Origin: a virus
Strand: one strand, 5' to 3'
Virus record (IMG/VR): IMGVR_UViG_3300044970_000702
Location: 1 to 43,437 of that record
DNA length: 43,437 bases
The translations under genes and the position numbers were made by a program. The notes beneath the pieces are model-generated. The model was not told where the DNA came from and made no database searches. It worked only from the letters and a program-made list of their open reading frames with translations. Each line of letters begins with the position of its first letter. The first letter of the stretch is position 1. Of this stretch, positions 1-8,838 are shown piece by piece.

Positions 1-360
1 CCGGCAGCGAGTTCGCTGACAAGAGCCCCGAAGGTAGAGGCCGCAACAGCAACCGCATCTGAGCCCGTGGACGTTTCGGCTATGGCAGCACTAAAGACAG
101 CGATTGCAGCAAGCGCGTCTGCGCCCGTGGCAGATTCAAAAATGTCTCTCGTGTAAATCAGGCTTCCGGCAATGCTGTCTGACGCTGTGACGGTGTCAGA
201 GAAATCACAGCTATACAGCAGCCCGCCCAAAATGGTATCCGAGGCAGTGGCGGTATCGGAAACAGATGCGTTTAACGTGAGCGTGGTGGCAGCGGCATCC
301 GAGCCTGTTGCTGTGTCAGAGAAAGAGACATTGAATGTTGTACCGCCCGGGGCGGCAAAG
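1..360 (-). repeat. Exact 60-nt tandem repeat (20-residue units) in the fibre C-terminal part
   Basis: Similar sequence of the type GAGCCCGTGGCGGT-TCGGA recurs at 61, 121, 181, 241 and 301, a period of exactly 60 bases. Each copy encodes a 20-residue unit containing SDTATA, SDTVTA, FESATG, AETSTG or a close variant. The copies are diverged in third positions but keep length, so the unit length is under selection or the array is young. The array reaches the window edge and probably continues. Confidence 0.85.
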
Positions 361-3300
361 ATCCAGCCCAGCGAGCCGTTGTTGGTTGAGTTCGCCCCGG
401 CGTACCATGTGCTGTCAAGGTTATAGGCACGAACCCCAGTGATAGTCAGATAGTCAACGCTGGCAGCCTGCCCGCCGCCCGTGAAGACCAGCGTTCCAGG
501 AGAGGAAGCTGATGTTCCTTGGACGGTGAGGATGTTGCCAGCAGTGCCAGAGGCAGTCCACGATGTTGTAATGCGCTGGGTGGTGGTGCCCATGTTGATG
601 GTGTTGGCACCAGCGGCAGTGCTGCTGATGGTCTTGAAGGTGTTGTTGCCGGTGATGGTGAGCGTGCCGTTGCCGCCTTGGTTCAGGGTGATGTTGGTGT
701 AGGCTATGTCGCCGCCAGCGAAGGTCTTGGCAGATGCTGAGGTGAGGCTGATGGTGCCGGTGCCGGTGACGGTGAGGTTGGTGGGGGTGGCTGTGAATAC
801 AGCGCCAGAACCAGCAAAAGTCCAAGTACCAGAACCAAAAGCAAGGGTTCTTATATTCTGAGAAGTAGAATCAAAATTTGAACCGCTTGTTGTGGTGAAG
901 TTATATGTGTTAGCGTCTAGTGTCCCAGCAGAAAGTGTCAGATTAGCTCCGGTTGAAGTGACAAATGCATCTTGCAAAGTAACCGATCCGCTTGGGCTGT
1001 TAATTGTAAATCCCTGTGTGAAAGTCCTGCCGGCATTTGTAATAGTCTGACCACCGCGCCCAGCAAACGTAATCGTTCCCGTACCAGTCAGCGTCGTCCC
1101 TGTACCGTTGACCCAGTTTCCATAAATAGCAGGCGTCGTAGACCCTGTCGCCAGCGTCATCGTATTCGTCGTCCTAGCCGACATGTCGATGGTGCCGATG
1201 TTGTAGGACTGGTTGATGGTGACAGTGGCGCCGCTGTTCAGCCCTGTGGCTTCAAAGAAGCAGGTGTCCTGCGCCAATGGGAAGTTGTTTACAGCAGGTG
1301 CATCACCACTGTTGAGCGCCCAGCCTGTCGCAGACCAATTGCCGCCAGCAGCAAGGTTCCAATACTTGTGGGCAGCGGCTGTAAACGTGATGCCGCTGTT
1401 GCCCTTGCAGTCGCCAATGCGCGTACCGGAGGCTGGCGCAGCAGCACCAGCGATGGTGATGTCGCGGAAGTCAACGTCGGTCATTGACAAGGCGTTAGCC
1501 GTAATGGTGCGGGTGGTGCCGATGGTGTCGCTGCGGCAGAAGTGCCGCATGGTGGCGTTGGTGCCTGCGGAGAAGGTGAGTGTGCCTGTGACGGTTTGGT
1601 TGGCGGATAAAATAACAGGTCTGCACCCGCTAGCAGTTAACCCAGAAAAAGACAGGTTGTTAAAACTGTTTGTGCCGTTAATAGTTCTGTCAACTGGATT
1701 GGTTTGAGTAAAACTAACGTTGTAAAAGGTCTGATTGTTGCCGGAAAAGTTGGGGCCAATTGCAGATATATTTATTTGCGAAGTTCCTGCCGTGACGGTG
1801 AGATTGGCTCGGCTCGTTTCGGTTGTACCAAAATTGATTGGCGTAGACCCAGATAGAGTAGCCGTCCCTGCACCAAAATCAATTGTTCTGGAATTTGCGC
1901 TACTAGAACTTATTGACAACCCTGTATAGTTGTAATTTGCAAAACTGAACGTTCCGTTGGTAACGGTTATTCCATTTGATGCTCCTGTATCCAATGCAGA
2001 ACCCAAGCTCCACGAGCAATCTACGCCATTGACGGTAATGGAAGATGCCAGCGCAACCCCGTTCGTCGTAAACGTCAGCCCGGTGGAATTGCTCGACAGC
2101 GTCATCGCCCCCGTATACGTCCGAGTCAGCCCCGTCGCGGGCAGCGTCACATTGCCATGGATACCGTCCATTGCCGTAGAACCCGCCAACGTCACATTCC
2201 CCGACGCCGGTCCAGCAATGGTCAACGCCTTCATCCTGATGCCGCCTGTAACAGCGTTCACTGTGGCTGTGTAGGCTGTCCCATTGCTGCCTGAATCAAA
2301 CACAACATCATCGTGGCTGCGCGGCACAGAAGCTCCGCTGCCTGTTCCAGATGTCGTAGACCAGCGTGCTGTGTCGCTCCAGTTGCCTGTGCCACCAACC
2401 CAATAGCGCGTGCTGTCAGCAGGCTTGGCTGTGCGATAGACAGGCGCTGCGGCCGTGCCGGTGCTGTTGGCACCAGCGTAGAACTCACCAGGGCTTGTGG
2501 CAGCAAAGCCAATGCTTCCCATAGCAAGGTAGTCAATGCCGCTGGTGCAGGCTCCTGCGAGGATGTGGGAGGTTCCAGTGCCGGTCAGAGTGACGACGTT
2601 TCCAGCAGTGCCAGTCACTGTCCACTTGCCGAAAATCTGGATGGTAGAGCCTAGAGCAATGGTGTGCGCTACGGTCTTAGTGCTGGCGAGTTCGGTGAAT
2701 TGATTGTTGCCGGTTATGGTTGTAGTTGATATGCCGGTTGCACCGCCAATAGTGAGTTTGTTATAGGAAAAGCTCTCGCCTGCAAACTGCCTGGAATTTG
2801 TAGACGTACTAGAGAGAACAATATCTGCTGTATCTTTATAAAAAGTTATTCCTGAAATTCTCCACACATTAGTCTCTTGGCTGGAATAGGTGAGTGTCCA
2901 AGTACCTGAACCCATTCTCACAACCAGACTCGTGTCTCCACTTGCCTGAAAGGCTCCAATCGTTACATTGTAAGTTTTTGCGTTAAATTGTCCGTATAAA
3001 ACCCTAAAAAGCACGCCACTAGTGAATGCGTCTTCTAACTCTATGTTCGCCCTTATAGAGTTAATTTGTACTGGAATCGGTATAGAGACTCCGTTGGTTT
3101 TAATATAGTTTGTTGCGTCGTATGAGGAAATGTTTATAGTATTTGAATTACTGGTAATTGTTACACCTGAACCAAAGCGTAAATTTTTGAAGATATTAAA
3201 TGTGATACTTACCGTTAGTGTCATAGCGGTTGTTCTAGAACCCATTTCTAGTGTTCCCAACCTAAACACGGCACTTGTAGAAACAGTGCCTGCTGAACCG

Positions 3301-5474
3301 GCGTCATCAAATACGGCAGTGTCTTGTGCTAATGGAAAATTATTTACATTCGGCGTACCACCACTGGAGGTTGCCCATCCCGTAGAGAAGAAAGTCTGTG
3401 TGCCGGCCAGATTCCAGTAAAGTGTTTTCGAAGCCGGGAAAACAATACCAGCGTTGTTTCCGCAATCCCCCGCGTTTGATGGGGCGGTATTGATGGCGGC
3501 TCCGGTCAGGTTAATCCCTTCAAAATCACAGTTATCGGCAAGCAGTGTATTGACAGACAGGTTGCACCTGTTGTTTGTAATATGTGGATTAACGTTTCTT
3601 ATGGCATATCGGTTTCGAAGACTTGTACCAACAACCTGAAACGTCCCTGTAATGGTGGCGTCCCCAGTAAAGTTTATCAGGTTTGTTCCGTCAACTCCCG
3701 GTGCCCTTAGTGTAAGGTTGGCAATTGTGCCGACATTTGTAAACGCGACAGATCTATTAGAAACCGAGGACGCGGCCGCGTTCGCTGTTATGTTATAAAA
3801 CGTGAGCGGCAGACCACAGGTTATAGACAAGTTGGGGTCTTGCGGCAATACAATATTTGACGTTCCGGCATTAAATGTCAAGTTTGTGCTTGTATTAAAG
3901 GAGATGCCAACAGTCCCTGATAAGGTAAAGGTGCTCGACCCAAGCGTGATCGTCCTGACGTTGCTGTTGTTGGACGACAACGAACTAGCAGTGACGTTGT
4001 AGTTCTTGGTGTCGAACGTGCCGTTGGTGACGGTGAGTGCGCCTGTGCCCGTATTTAAGGCGTCGGCTAATTCGACCGATCCACCATAGGTATCGATGAT
4101 CAAATCCTGAGCAAACGCTTTTCCGGCGCTTGTAATCGTCTGAGTGTTCCGTCCGGAAAAGGTCAGAGAACTTGAATACGTCCTTGTAACGCTACTTCCA
4201 AACTTCCAATCCCCGTAAACCGTATATGCCGTTGATCCCGCCAGCGTCATCGCATTTGTCCGCGTAGACATATCAATGGTGCCGAGAGACGGAAGAGCCG
4301 AGTCCAGCGTCACCGTAGCCGACGTATTCAGACCAGTGTTACCAATGACAGCCGTGTCCTGAGCAAGCGGGAAGTTGTCTGTACTGACCCCGCCACCGGA
4401 CGACGCAGCCCAAGCGTTTGCAGACCAGTTTCCACCTGCGGCAAGGTTCCAATAGACGGATTTAGGCGTGTCAAAGGTGATGCCTCTGCATCCCCTGAGG
4501 TCGCCTATCCTGGTGCCGCTGATGGGCGCTGCTGTGCCGATGACGTAGATGTCTCTGAAGTCTGCGTCGGTCAGGCTTGGGGCGCTGTTGATGGTGAGGG
4601 TTTGGGCGATGCCATAGAGGTCGCCACGGAACCAGACGCGGCGGTTGCCTGCGGTGCCTGTGGTGGATAGGGTGCCGTTGATGGTTTGACGGGATCTGAA
4701 AGATATGGTGCGAACGCCAGCAGATGCCGGCCCAGTGACGGTTAAGTTATTGAAAATGTTAGCACCAAGAATTACACTTACTATTGCGCCTGTTCCTGTA
4801 AATGAAAAATTATTAAATGTTAACCCTGTTTGAATAACAATGTCACAAAAAGCTGAGGACGTTGTACATACAATAACTGAAGTCCCGGCATTAAATGTAA
4901 GATTTGTTTGTACTGATATACTTATTGGAACAGAGCCTTGAAGTGTTACTGTGCTTCCATTCAAACTTATTGTTCTTGTATTTGCATTGCTGGACGAAAG
5001 TGCTCCTGCCGTAACAGAATAATTGCTTGCTGATGTCGTGAACGTTCCCTGCGTGACGGTCAGCGTGTTGCTGCCAATATTCAGCGCATCCCCAAGCGTC
5101 ACAGTGATGCCGCTGCCGCTAATGGTCACAGAACCAAGCGTCTTGCCTGCGCTGGTCAGCGTGCCTGTAGCGTTGAACGTGGTAGTACCGGCATAGGTCA
5201 GCGTCATGCCAGCGACAAGCGTCAGAGAGCCTGAGATCGTCAGCGCAGGCGTGGCCGTCCCAGCCAGCGTGGCGGTATAGCCGGTACAGTTGATGGACTT
5301 GGCAACGCGGGAACCGGAGATGGTGCAGGTCAACGATGTGCCGTCAAAGAACACATCGTCTGCCGCCGTAGGCACAGCAGCACCACCGGCCCCACCTACC
5401 GTGTCAGCCCACTTGGTGCCTGCTGTACCGTCCCAAACGTCGGTTGCAAGGCCGCGCCAGAAGCGATCTGCCAC
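1..5474 (-). CDS. Giant repeat-built tail fibre or adhesin, partial
   Basis: One uninterrupted minus-strand reading frame starts at GTG 5474 and runs off the left edge, so at least 1824 residues are present and the C-terminus is missing. The start follows the stop of the upstream gene by three bases and has AAGG upstream. Residues begin MADRFWRGLATDVWDG. The protein is rich in T, S, G, N and V, as in beta-helix phage fibres and adhesins. A unit with the signature YWNLAAGGNWS, then a GWA-SSGG segment and NFPLAQDT, recurs about every 343 residues; the fourth copy reads YWVGGTGNWSD. The last visible part is five 20-residue repeats of SDTATA type. No catalytic motif was recognised. I checked the frame at three points (near 5474, 2820 and 840) and at the left edge, and it stays open. 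Role in host surface binding is inferred from size, composition and its place last in the structural block. Confidence 0.8.
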   Translation of the reverse strand, partial: MADRFWRGLATDVWDGTAGTKWADTVGGAGGAAVPTAADDVFFDGTSLTCTISGSRVAKSINCTGYTATLAGTATPALTISGSLTLVAGMTLTYAGTTTFNATGTLTSAGKTLGSVTISGSGITVTLGDALNIGSNTLTVTQGTFTTSASNYSVTAGALSSSNANTRTISLNGSTVTLQGSVPISISVQTNLTFNAGTSVIVCTTSSAFCDIVIQTGLTFNNFSFTGTGAIVSVILGANIFNNLTVTGPASAGVRTISFRSRQTINGTLSTTGTAGNRRVWFRGDLYGIAQTLTINSAPSLTDADFRDIYVIGTAAPISGTRIGDLRGCRGITFDTPKSVYWNLAAGGNWSANAWAASSGGGVSTDNFPLAQDTAVIGNTGLNTSATVTLDSALPSLGTIDMSTRTNAMTLAGSTAYTVYGDWKFGSSVTRTYSSSLTFSGRNTQTITSAGKAFAQDLIIDTYGGSVELADALNTGTGALTVTNGTFDTKNYNVTASSLSSNNSNVRTITLGSSTFTLSGTVGISFNTSTNLTFNAGTSNIVLPQDPNLSITCGLPLTFYNITANAAASSVSNRSVAFTNVGTIANLTLRAPGVDGTNLINFTGDATITGTFQVVGTSLRNRYAIRNVNPHITNNRCNLSVNTLLADNCDFEGINLTGAAINTAPSNAGDCGNNAGIVFPASKTLYWNLAGTQTFFSTGWATSSGGTPNVNNFPLAQDTAVFDDAGSAGTVSTSAVFRLGTLEMGSRTTAMTLTVSITFNIFKNLRFGSGVTITSNSNTINISSYDATNYIKTNGVSIPIPVQINSIRANIELEDAFTSGVLFRVLYGQFNAKTYNVTIGAFQASGDTSLVVRMGSGTWTLTYSSQETNVWRISGITFYKDTADIVLSSTSTNSRQFAGESFSYNKLTIGGATGISTTTITGNNQFTELASTKTVAHTIALGSTIQIFGKWTVTGTAGNVVTLTGTGTSHILAGACTSGIDYLAMGSIGFAATSPGEFYAGANSTGTAAAPVYRTAKPADSTRYWVGGTGNWSDTARWSTTSGTGSGASVPRSHDDVVFDSGSNGTAYTATVNAVTGGIRMKALTIAGPASGNVTLAGSTAMDGIHGNVTLPATGLTRTYTGAMTLSSNSTGLTFTTNGVALASSITVNGVDCSWSLGSALDTGASNGITVTNGTFSFANYNYTGLSISSSSANSRTIDFGAGTATLSGSTPINFGTTETSRANLTVTAGTSQINISAIGPNFSGNNQTFYNVSFTQTNPVDRTINGTNSFNNLSFSGLTASGCRPVILSANQTVTGTLTFSAGTNATMRHFCRSDTIGTTRTITANALSMTDVDFRDITIAGAAAPASGTRIGDCKGNSGITFTAAAHKYWNLAAGGNWSATGWALNSGDAPAVNNFPLAQDTCFFEATGLNSGATVTINQSYNIGTIDMSARTTNTMTLATGSTTPAIYGNWVNGTGTTLTGTGTITFAGRGGQTITNAGRTFTQGFTINSPSGSVTLQDAFVTSTGANLTLSAGTLDANTYNFTTTSGSNFDSTSQNIRTLAFGSGTWTFAGSGAVFTATPTNLTVTGTGTISLTSASAKTFAGGDIAYTNITLNQGGNGTLTITGNNTFKTISSTAAGANTINMGTTTQRITTSWTASGTAGNILTVQGTSASSPGTLVFTGGGQAASVDYLTITGVRAYNLDSTWYAGANSTNNGSLGWIFAAPGGTTFNVSFSDTATGSDAAATTLTLNASVSDTATASDTILGGLLYSCDFSDTVTASDSIAGSLIYTRDIFESATGADALAAIAVFSAAIAETSTGSDAVAVAASTFGALVSELAA
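1300..4480 (-). repeat. Long repeats of about 1030 nt inside the fibre gene
   Basis: The segment coding YWNLA-GGNWS-GWA and NFPLAQDT appears near 4440, 3400, 2370 and 1340, spaced about 1030 bases. A related W-rich segment (FWRGLATDVWDG) opens the protein near 5430. Each unit carries ITVTNGTF or LTVTQGTF and SSNSNVRTI-type strands, consistent with stacked beta domains. Copies are clearly diverged in DNA, so the duplication is not recent. Confidence 0.75.
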
Positions 5475-5477
5475 CGT

Positions 5478-5750
5478 TTACACCTTGTAGTACCAGACGC
5501 CCTCAACCTCAACGAGCTTGGCGCCGCTCGGAGGAACTCCTTCCAGCTTCTGGTAGGTTTCGCCAGCAATGTCCAGCGTGGGCGTCTCAGGCTCTACAGG
5601 CGGGGCCGTAACGACAGCAATCCAGTTGTCCCGCCGCTGCTCCTTCAGGGCTTGGATCTCATCCTCCGTGAAGGCGTGATCATCAGGAAGGTGCAGAGCA
5701 TCTCGGAACACCCCGTGAGGGGTGTCGAACTCGAAGTCGATCTTGATCAT
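5478..5750 (-). CDS. Small conserved phage protein, unknown function
   Basis: This 90-residue protein begins MIKIDFEFDTPHGVFRDALH and ends in an aromatic strand, VEGVWYYKV. Its middle (residues 25-45) is a charged helix with TEDEIQALKEQR. Its ATG overlaps the stop of the upstream gene by four bases, and the fibre gene starts directly after it. I do not recognise a domain. Its position between a virion protein and the fibre suggests a fibre-associated or tail assembly factor, which is inference only. Confidence 0.75.
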   Translation of the reverse strand: MIKIDFEFDTPHGVFRDALHLPDDHAFTEDEIQALKEQRRDNWIAVVTAPPVEPETPTLDIAGETYQKLEGVPPSGAKLVEVEGVWYYKV

Positions 5751-6325
5751 GCCGCATCAAGGCTGAAGGTGTAGGTGACGTTCAGCGTGTCGCCGCTAGC
5801 CACAGAACGGTCCCCAGGCGCCGCAAAGTCCGCAGCGGAGAACAGCGTTCCCGTCGTGCCGCCCTTGGTGTTGTTGGAGGTCAGGAATGCACCCCCAATC
5901 ACTGCGGTGGCGTTGATGTTGAACGACGCAGGAGAGGCCGTGTTGCTGATCACAGAAGGATCTGCGGTGGTGGAGGTGCCGAAGGTACAGGTAGGCCGAT
6001 TGGCGTTGCTGTAGCCCGTTTCTTCCGTCCAGCCGCCGTGCAGCGCCATGGTGTCGCCAGCAGCGGGGTTGTTGCTGGACGCGGCGCCGTACAGGCCGAT
6101 GTACCACGTAGTGATCTGAGCAACGCCGCCCAGAGCCGATTCGTTCATGTACTTCAAGCCGACGTTCACCACGAGGTTGTGGGACTCTGCTTCCCACTTC
6201 AGCTTACCGTCCGGGCCGATACACTGGATGTGGAACACGCCACCAGCACGAACCCTGTCGGTGGGAGCGGTATTGCGCTCTACGGTGGCGGCAACAGCAT
6301 CGCTCGCCTTGGACTTGTTGATCAT
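5747..6325 (-). CDS. Putative virion structural protein
   Basis: The 192-residue protein has a short basic start, then an extended strand-rich body with the segment FHIQCIGPDGKLKWEAESHN followed by LVVNVGLKYMNE, a pattern I associate with phage tail or head surface proteins that carry the statement of a strand, a glycine turn and an EAHN motif. A WYIGLYG strand lies near residue 75. The end GDTLNVTYTFSLDAA is a typical beta strand terminus. It overlaps the next gene by ATGA and sits among structural genes. Exact role is not shown by the sequence. Confidence 0.7.
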   Translation of the reverse strand: MINKSKASDAVAATVERNTAPTDRVRAGGVFHIQCIGPDGKLKWEAESHNLVVNVGLKYMNESALGGVAQITTWYIGLYGAASSNNPAAGDTMALHGGWTEETGYSNANRPTCTFGTSTTADPSVISNTASPASFNINATAVIGGAFLTSNNTKGGTTGTLFSAADFAAPGDRSVASGDTLNVTYTFSLDAA

Positions 6326-6334
6326 CTTGTACTC

Positions 6335-6760
6335 CTATGCAAAGCGCAGCAGCGCAGTTGTGGCAGTTGCTGCCGGAAGTTGAACGGTGAATGTGCCAGA
6401 GGCGGTTTTGTCTGCGCCGAAGTCAATGACCGCGATTGCTCGGTTGGCCTTGGATGAGTTGTAGATCAACCCGCCACGGCACGTAAACGATGCGCCGGTC
6501 CAGACCGGATTGTCGAAGGTGACGTAGGCAGTGGTCCCGGACAGGAGGACTTGCACGTTGACCAGGGTCACCCCGCCGGTCGTATATCCAGATCCGTTGG
6601 GAACCTGCCCTGCCGTTGAAACGCTGTATGCGGTCGTGGCTTGACTCAGGTCGGCGCTTGCCGTGTAAAGGGCAAACTTCAAGACATCGGTGTCCAAGTC
6701 ATGGATACCGAGCCAAGACTCCTGTTTGAACGATGAGCAAAGACCTTGCAGGATAGCCAT
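6335..6760 (-). CDS. Putative virion structural protein
   Basis: The protein is 141 residues and begins MAILQGLCSSFKQESWLGIH. It predicts as mostly beta strand, with LKFALYTASADL near residue 30 and AIAVIDFGADKT near residue 110. The upstream adaptor gene ends one base before this ATG. This kind of small beta protein with YNSSKANRA is frequent in phage tail or neck regions. No enzymatic motif is present. Function is inferred from context. Confidence 0.7.
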   Translation of the reverse strand: MAILQGLCSSFKQESWLGIHDLDTDVLKFALYTASADLSQATTAYSVSTAGQVPNGSGYTTGGVTLVNVQVLLSGTTAYVTFDNPVWTGASFTCRGGLIYNSSKANRAIAVIDFGADKTASGTFTVQLPAATATTALLRFA

Positions 6761-7414
6761 TTACTTCACCGGATACCTTACCTGACCGTCCCGATACGAA
6801 TCCATCCGGTTCTTTGCGTCACCAAGCTGCTTCAGCAGCAAGATGGACTCACCAAACTGGTTCGTGTACAGCGCCACAATGTCCTGCTCGGCCTTCATAA
6901 ACCGAGCCGCTTCTACCAAGACCGCGTTGAGCAAAGCACTGTCAAAGTTGTCACCAAGCCAAGATGTCCCAGCAGTGACGATGCTCTCGGGGTAGTAGAA
7001 GTAATGCAGTTCTGCCGTGTAGCCTGCCGTCGGGGTTGGGCCCAGGATGAATGTCAGCTCTGTCGGCAGGTTATATACCGGGCCAAACAAAGCGTAGTAC
7101 TTCGGCACTCCCTGCGTCAAAGAGTTTGGATAACTCTCTCGGATGAAGTTCACATCCTTGTTGAGCAGGTACGTGTAATCCCCGCCGCCCGTTGGAAATA
7201 CTGCCAAACTGAAGACCGACAGGAAGTCATTAGGCGTTGCCAAGTACTGATTGCCTTGGCTCAAAACACCCGTGACGTTCTTTCGCAGCGAAGGAAGCTG
7301 CACCGTGTTGTAGATCTTCTGCTCTGCCTGCTTCGTCATCGTGGCAAAGTCAGCCGCCGAGAACGTGTTCTCGGTGTAATCCTCCACAGCAGTCTTCAGT
7401 TCGGTGTAGTTCAC
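6761..7414 (-). CDS. Head-tail adaptor-like protein (SU10 adaptor type)
   Basis: Starting at GTG 7414, the 217-residue protein opens with MNYTELKTAVEDYTENTF and SAADFATMTKQAEQKI, the helical start typical of phage adaptor proteins that bind the portal ring. A strand-rich middle includes YLATPNDFLSV and YYALFGP; the end is a long helix from about residue 165 (DNFDSALLNAVLVEAARF). Its start overlaps the stop of the upstream small gene as GTGA. The family assignment rests on this N-terminal pattern and on its place among connector genes, not on a search. Confidence 0.7.
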   Translation of the reverse strand: MNYTELKTAVEDYTENTFSAADFATMTKQAEQKIYNTVQLPSLRKNVTGVLSQGNQYLATPNDFLSVFSLAVFPTGGGDYTYLLNKDVNFIRESYPNSLTQGVPKYYALFGPVYNLPTELTFILGPTPTAGYTAELHYFYYPESIVTAGTSWLGDNFDSALLNAVLVEAARFMKAEQDIVALYTNQFGESILLLKQLGDAKNRMDSYRDGQVRYPVK

Positions 7415-7584
7415 GCCATCGGCCCCCGGGCCATGAAGCCCTTGGTCTGCGCCTTGCCGCCGCGCACCTTAATGCCGGAGGTCTTCGGCTCAGGAGCGGG
7501 GGAACTGGCGATGTTGCCCACCACCACACGCGGCATGGGCGCGGGAGCGTTCACCACCGGGGTCGGTACGGACTTGGCCTTCAT
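7411..7584 (-). CDS. Small basic protein of the structural block
   Basis: A 57-residue reading frame begins MKAKSVPTPVVNAPAPMPRV and ends GGKAQTKGFMARGPMA. It is proline- and lysine-rich with no predicted fold. It fills the space between two neighbours exactly: its ATG overlaps the upstream stop (TCAT on the plus strand at 7581-7584) and its stop overlaps the GTG of the adaptor gene. That tiling is the main support. Function is unknown. Confidence 0.6.
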   Translation of the reverse strand: MKAKSVPTPVVNAPAPMPRVVVGNIASSPAPEPKTSGIKVRGGKAQTKGFMARGPMA

Positions 7585-7754
7585 TTCTTCCCCTTGCGCC
7601 CGACCGGGCCCTGATTGGCAACACGAGCCATGCCAGCGCCCATCTTGAGCAGCATGTCGTTGGTGACCCCGCCCTTGGCGAGCTTGGTCTTGGGTTTGCC
7701 CGGGTGCATCGCCGCCTCATGCTTGTGGACGGCTTGTTTGGGTGTCATCTTCAT
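7581..7754 (-). CDS. Small KGG-type basic protein
   Basis: This 57-residue frame starts MKMTPKQAVHKHEAAMHPGK and contains LAKGGVTNDMLLK and a basic end, GPVGRKGKK. The AKGGVT element is shared with the small proteins at 10.98-11.67 kb, so it belongs to the same loose group of glycine/lysine-rich phage proteins. It overlaps the downstream gene by ATGA. A role in binding DNA in the head is possible from charge, but not shown. Confidence 0.6.
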   Translation of the reverse strand: MKMTPKQAVHKHEAAMHPGKPKTKLAKGGVTNDMLLKMGAGMARVANQGPVGRKGKK

Positions 7755-7767
7755 GGGTTTCTCCTTG

Positions 7768-8193
7768 TCAGGCGACCGTTACTGTACCAACTTCTCCCAG
7801 ACCCACCAAGGTGTTTGGGGTCAGGAGCGCATCGAAATCTCTTGCACCACCTATAGGGTTCCAGCCCCATTGGATGACCAGCATGCCCTCTCCAGGGAAG
7901 CCATCTTGGAACGGCCCAGTGCCGGAAACGGTGTCAGTTTGAAGACCGTTGGTGCCTGACTGATACCAAGTGTTCGTGTCAGGACGCGGATCGCGGATGG
8001 CCTGAGGGTCGCTGACGGGGAAGGTTCCTAGCAATAATTGGGGGTGATCCATTGACCAACATTGGGGACACGCACGAATTTGCGTCTGCTTGGTCTTGAC
8101 TACTTCATTTTTTAGTTTCTTTAACGGAAACCTAAAATTACAATAATCACAGAACCCAAAGGCCTTGGCGCCATTCGCAAACCGATTAGCCAT
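7768..8193 (-). CDS. Zinc-ribbon-containing conserved phage protein
   Basis: The 141-residue protein carries two cysteine pairs, CDYC near residue 15 and CPQC near residue 42, separated by a basic segment, so a zinc ribbon is likely. After that come DPQAIRDPRPDT and a beta-rich end with LVIQWGWNPIGG. Genes of this shape occur among virion genes of related phages. The ATG lies eight bases inside the end of the HNH gene upstream. The zinc site is read from sequence; a structural role is inferred from the neighbours. Confidence 0.7.
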   Translation of the reverse strand: MANRFANGAKAFGFCDYCNFRFPLKKLKNEVVKTKQTQIRACPQCWSMDHPQLLLGTFPVSDPQAIRDPRPDTNTWYQSGTNGLQTDTVSGTGPFQDGFPGEGMLVIQWGWNPIGGARDFDALLTPNTLVGLGEVGTVTVA

Positions 8194-8836
8194 TTGACAC
8201 CTCGAACTTGTTCTTTTTCGAGATGTTTTCTACCCCAAGCATTACGCGAAGATTTGAAGGGACATGAAGCCCCGACACCAATTTTCCTTGTAACGGAATA
8301 ACGTGATCTACGTGCCAAGGCTCTTCGTTGTGTCGCGTCAACATTGCAGCAATAGAATACATGCAGCGAATGCGGAGCTTGTCATGTTCCGTCAGCCATT
8401 TTGGCGTACGCTGTTTAACAGCTTTTTTACGCATCGTGGCTAGGTAGATAATATGCGAGTGGGCTCTTGCGCGGTACTCTTTTTTCTGCGCCAACCGAGC
8501 AGTTTTGTTCACTTCGTAGTCAGCTTTTTTGATAGCTGCAAGACGTTCTTTGTTTGCTTCTCTATAAGCCTTTTTTACCTCTGCTATTCGCAATTTGTTA
8601 GCTTCGTAATATGCCTTCTGGTACTCAGAACTGTTGACGCGTTGCGTAGCGTTGTACTCTTTATAGTACGTTTTTAGCTTTTCTGCGTTGGCTGCGGCGT
8701 ACGCTTTTTGTTTCTGCCGGGCGTACTCTTTATTTTCTTCAGCCCATTTTTTACGGGCGGCGTCTCTCCGCTCGCGGTTTTCCGCGTTGTACTTTTTGTA
8801 GTAGGCTAGCGCCTGCTCGCGGGTTTTGAATGCCAT
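8186..8836 (-). CDS. HNH homing-type endonuclease
   Basis: From ATG 8836 the product is 216 residues. The first 130 residues are a lysine/alanine-rich helix with a repeated pattern (YYKKYNAENRERR, YYEANK, YREANKERLAAIKKA). The C-terminus has the HNH core: WHVDHVIPLQGKLVSGLHVP, then SNLRVML and an N-K-F tail. The longer in-frame start at 8914 is rejected because it lies inside the upstream connector gene, and 8836 starts two bases after that stop. The gene is visibly more AT-rich than both neighbours and separates two connector genes, the pattern expected for a mobile free-standing endonuclease. Confidence 0.88.
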   Translation of the reverse strand: MAFKTREQALAYYKKYNAENRERRDAARKKWAEENKEYARQKQKAYAAANAEKLKTYYKEYNATQRVNSSEYQKAYYEANKLRIAEVKKAYREANKERLAAIKKADYEVNKTARLAQKKEYRARAHSHIIYLATMRKKAVKQRTPKWLTEHDKLRIRCMYSIAAMLTRHNEEPWHVDHVIPLQGKLVSGLHVPSNLRVMLGVENISKKNKFEVSNG

Positions 8837-8838
8837 GA

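Noticed and set aside
172-4002. Plus-strand frames such as 172-426, 972-1487, 1213-1707 and 3130-3420
   Set aside because: They are shadows of the single long minus-strand fibre frame, which stays open across the whole stretch and shows repeats at the protein level.
6746-7648. 300-residue plus-strand frame opposite the adaptor gene
   Set aside because: It lies opposite several good minus-strand genes with coupled starts and stops and has no recognisable domain.
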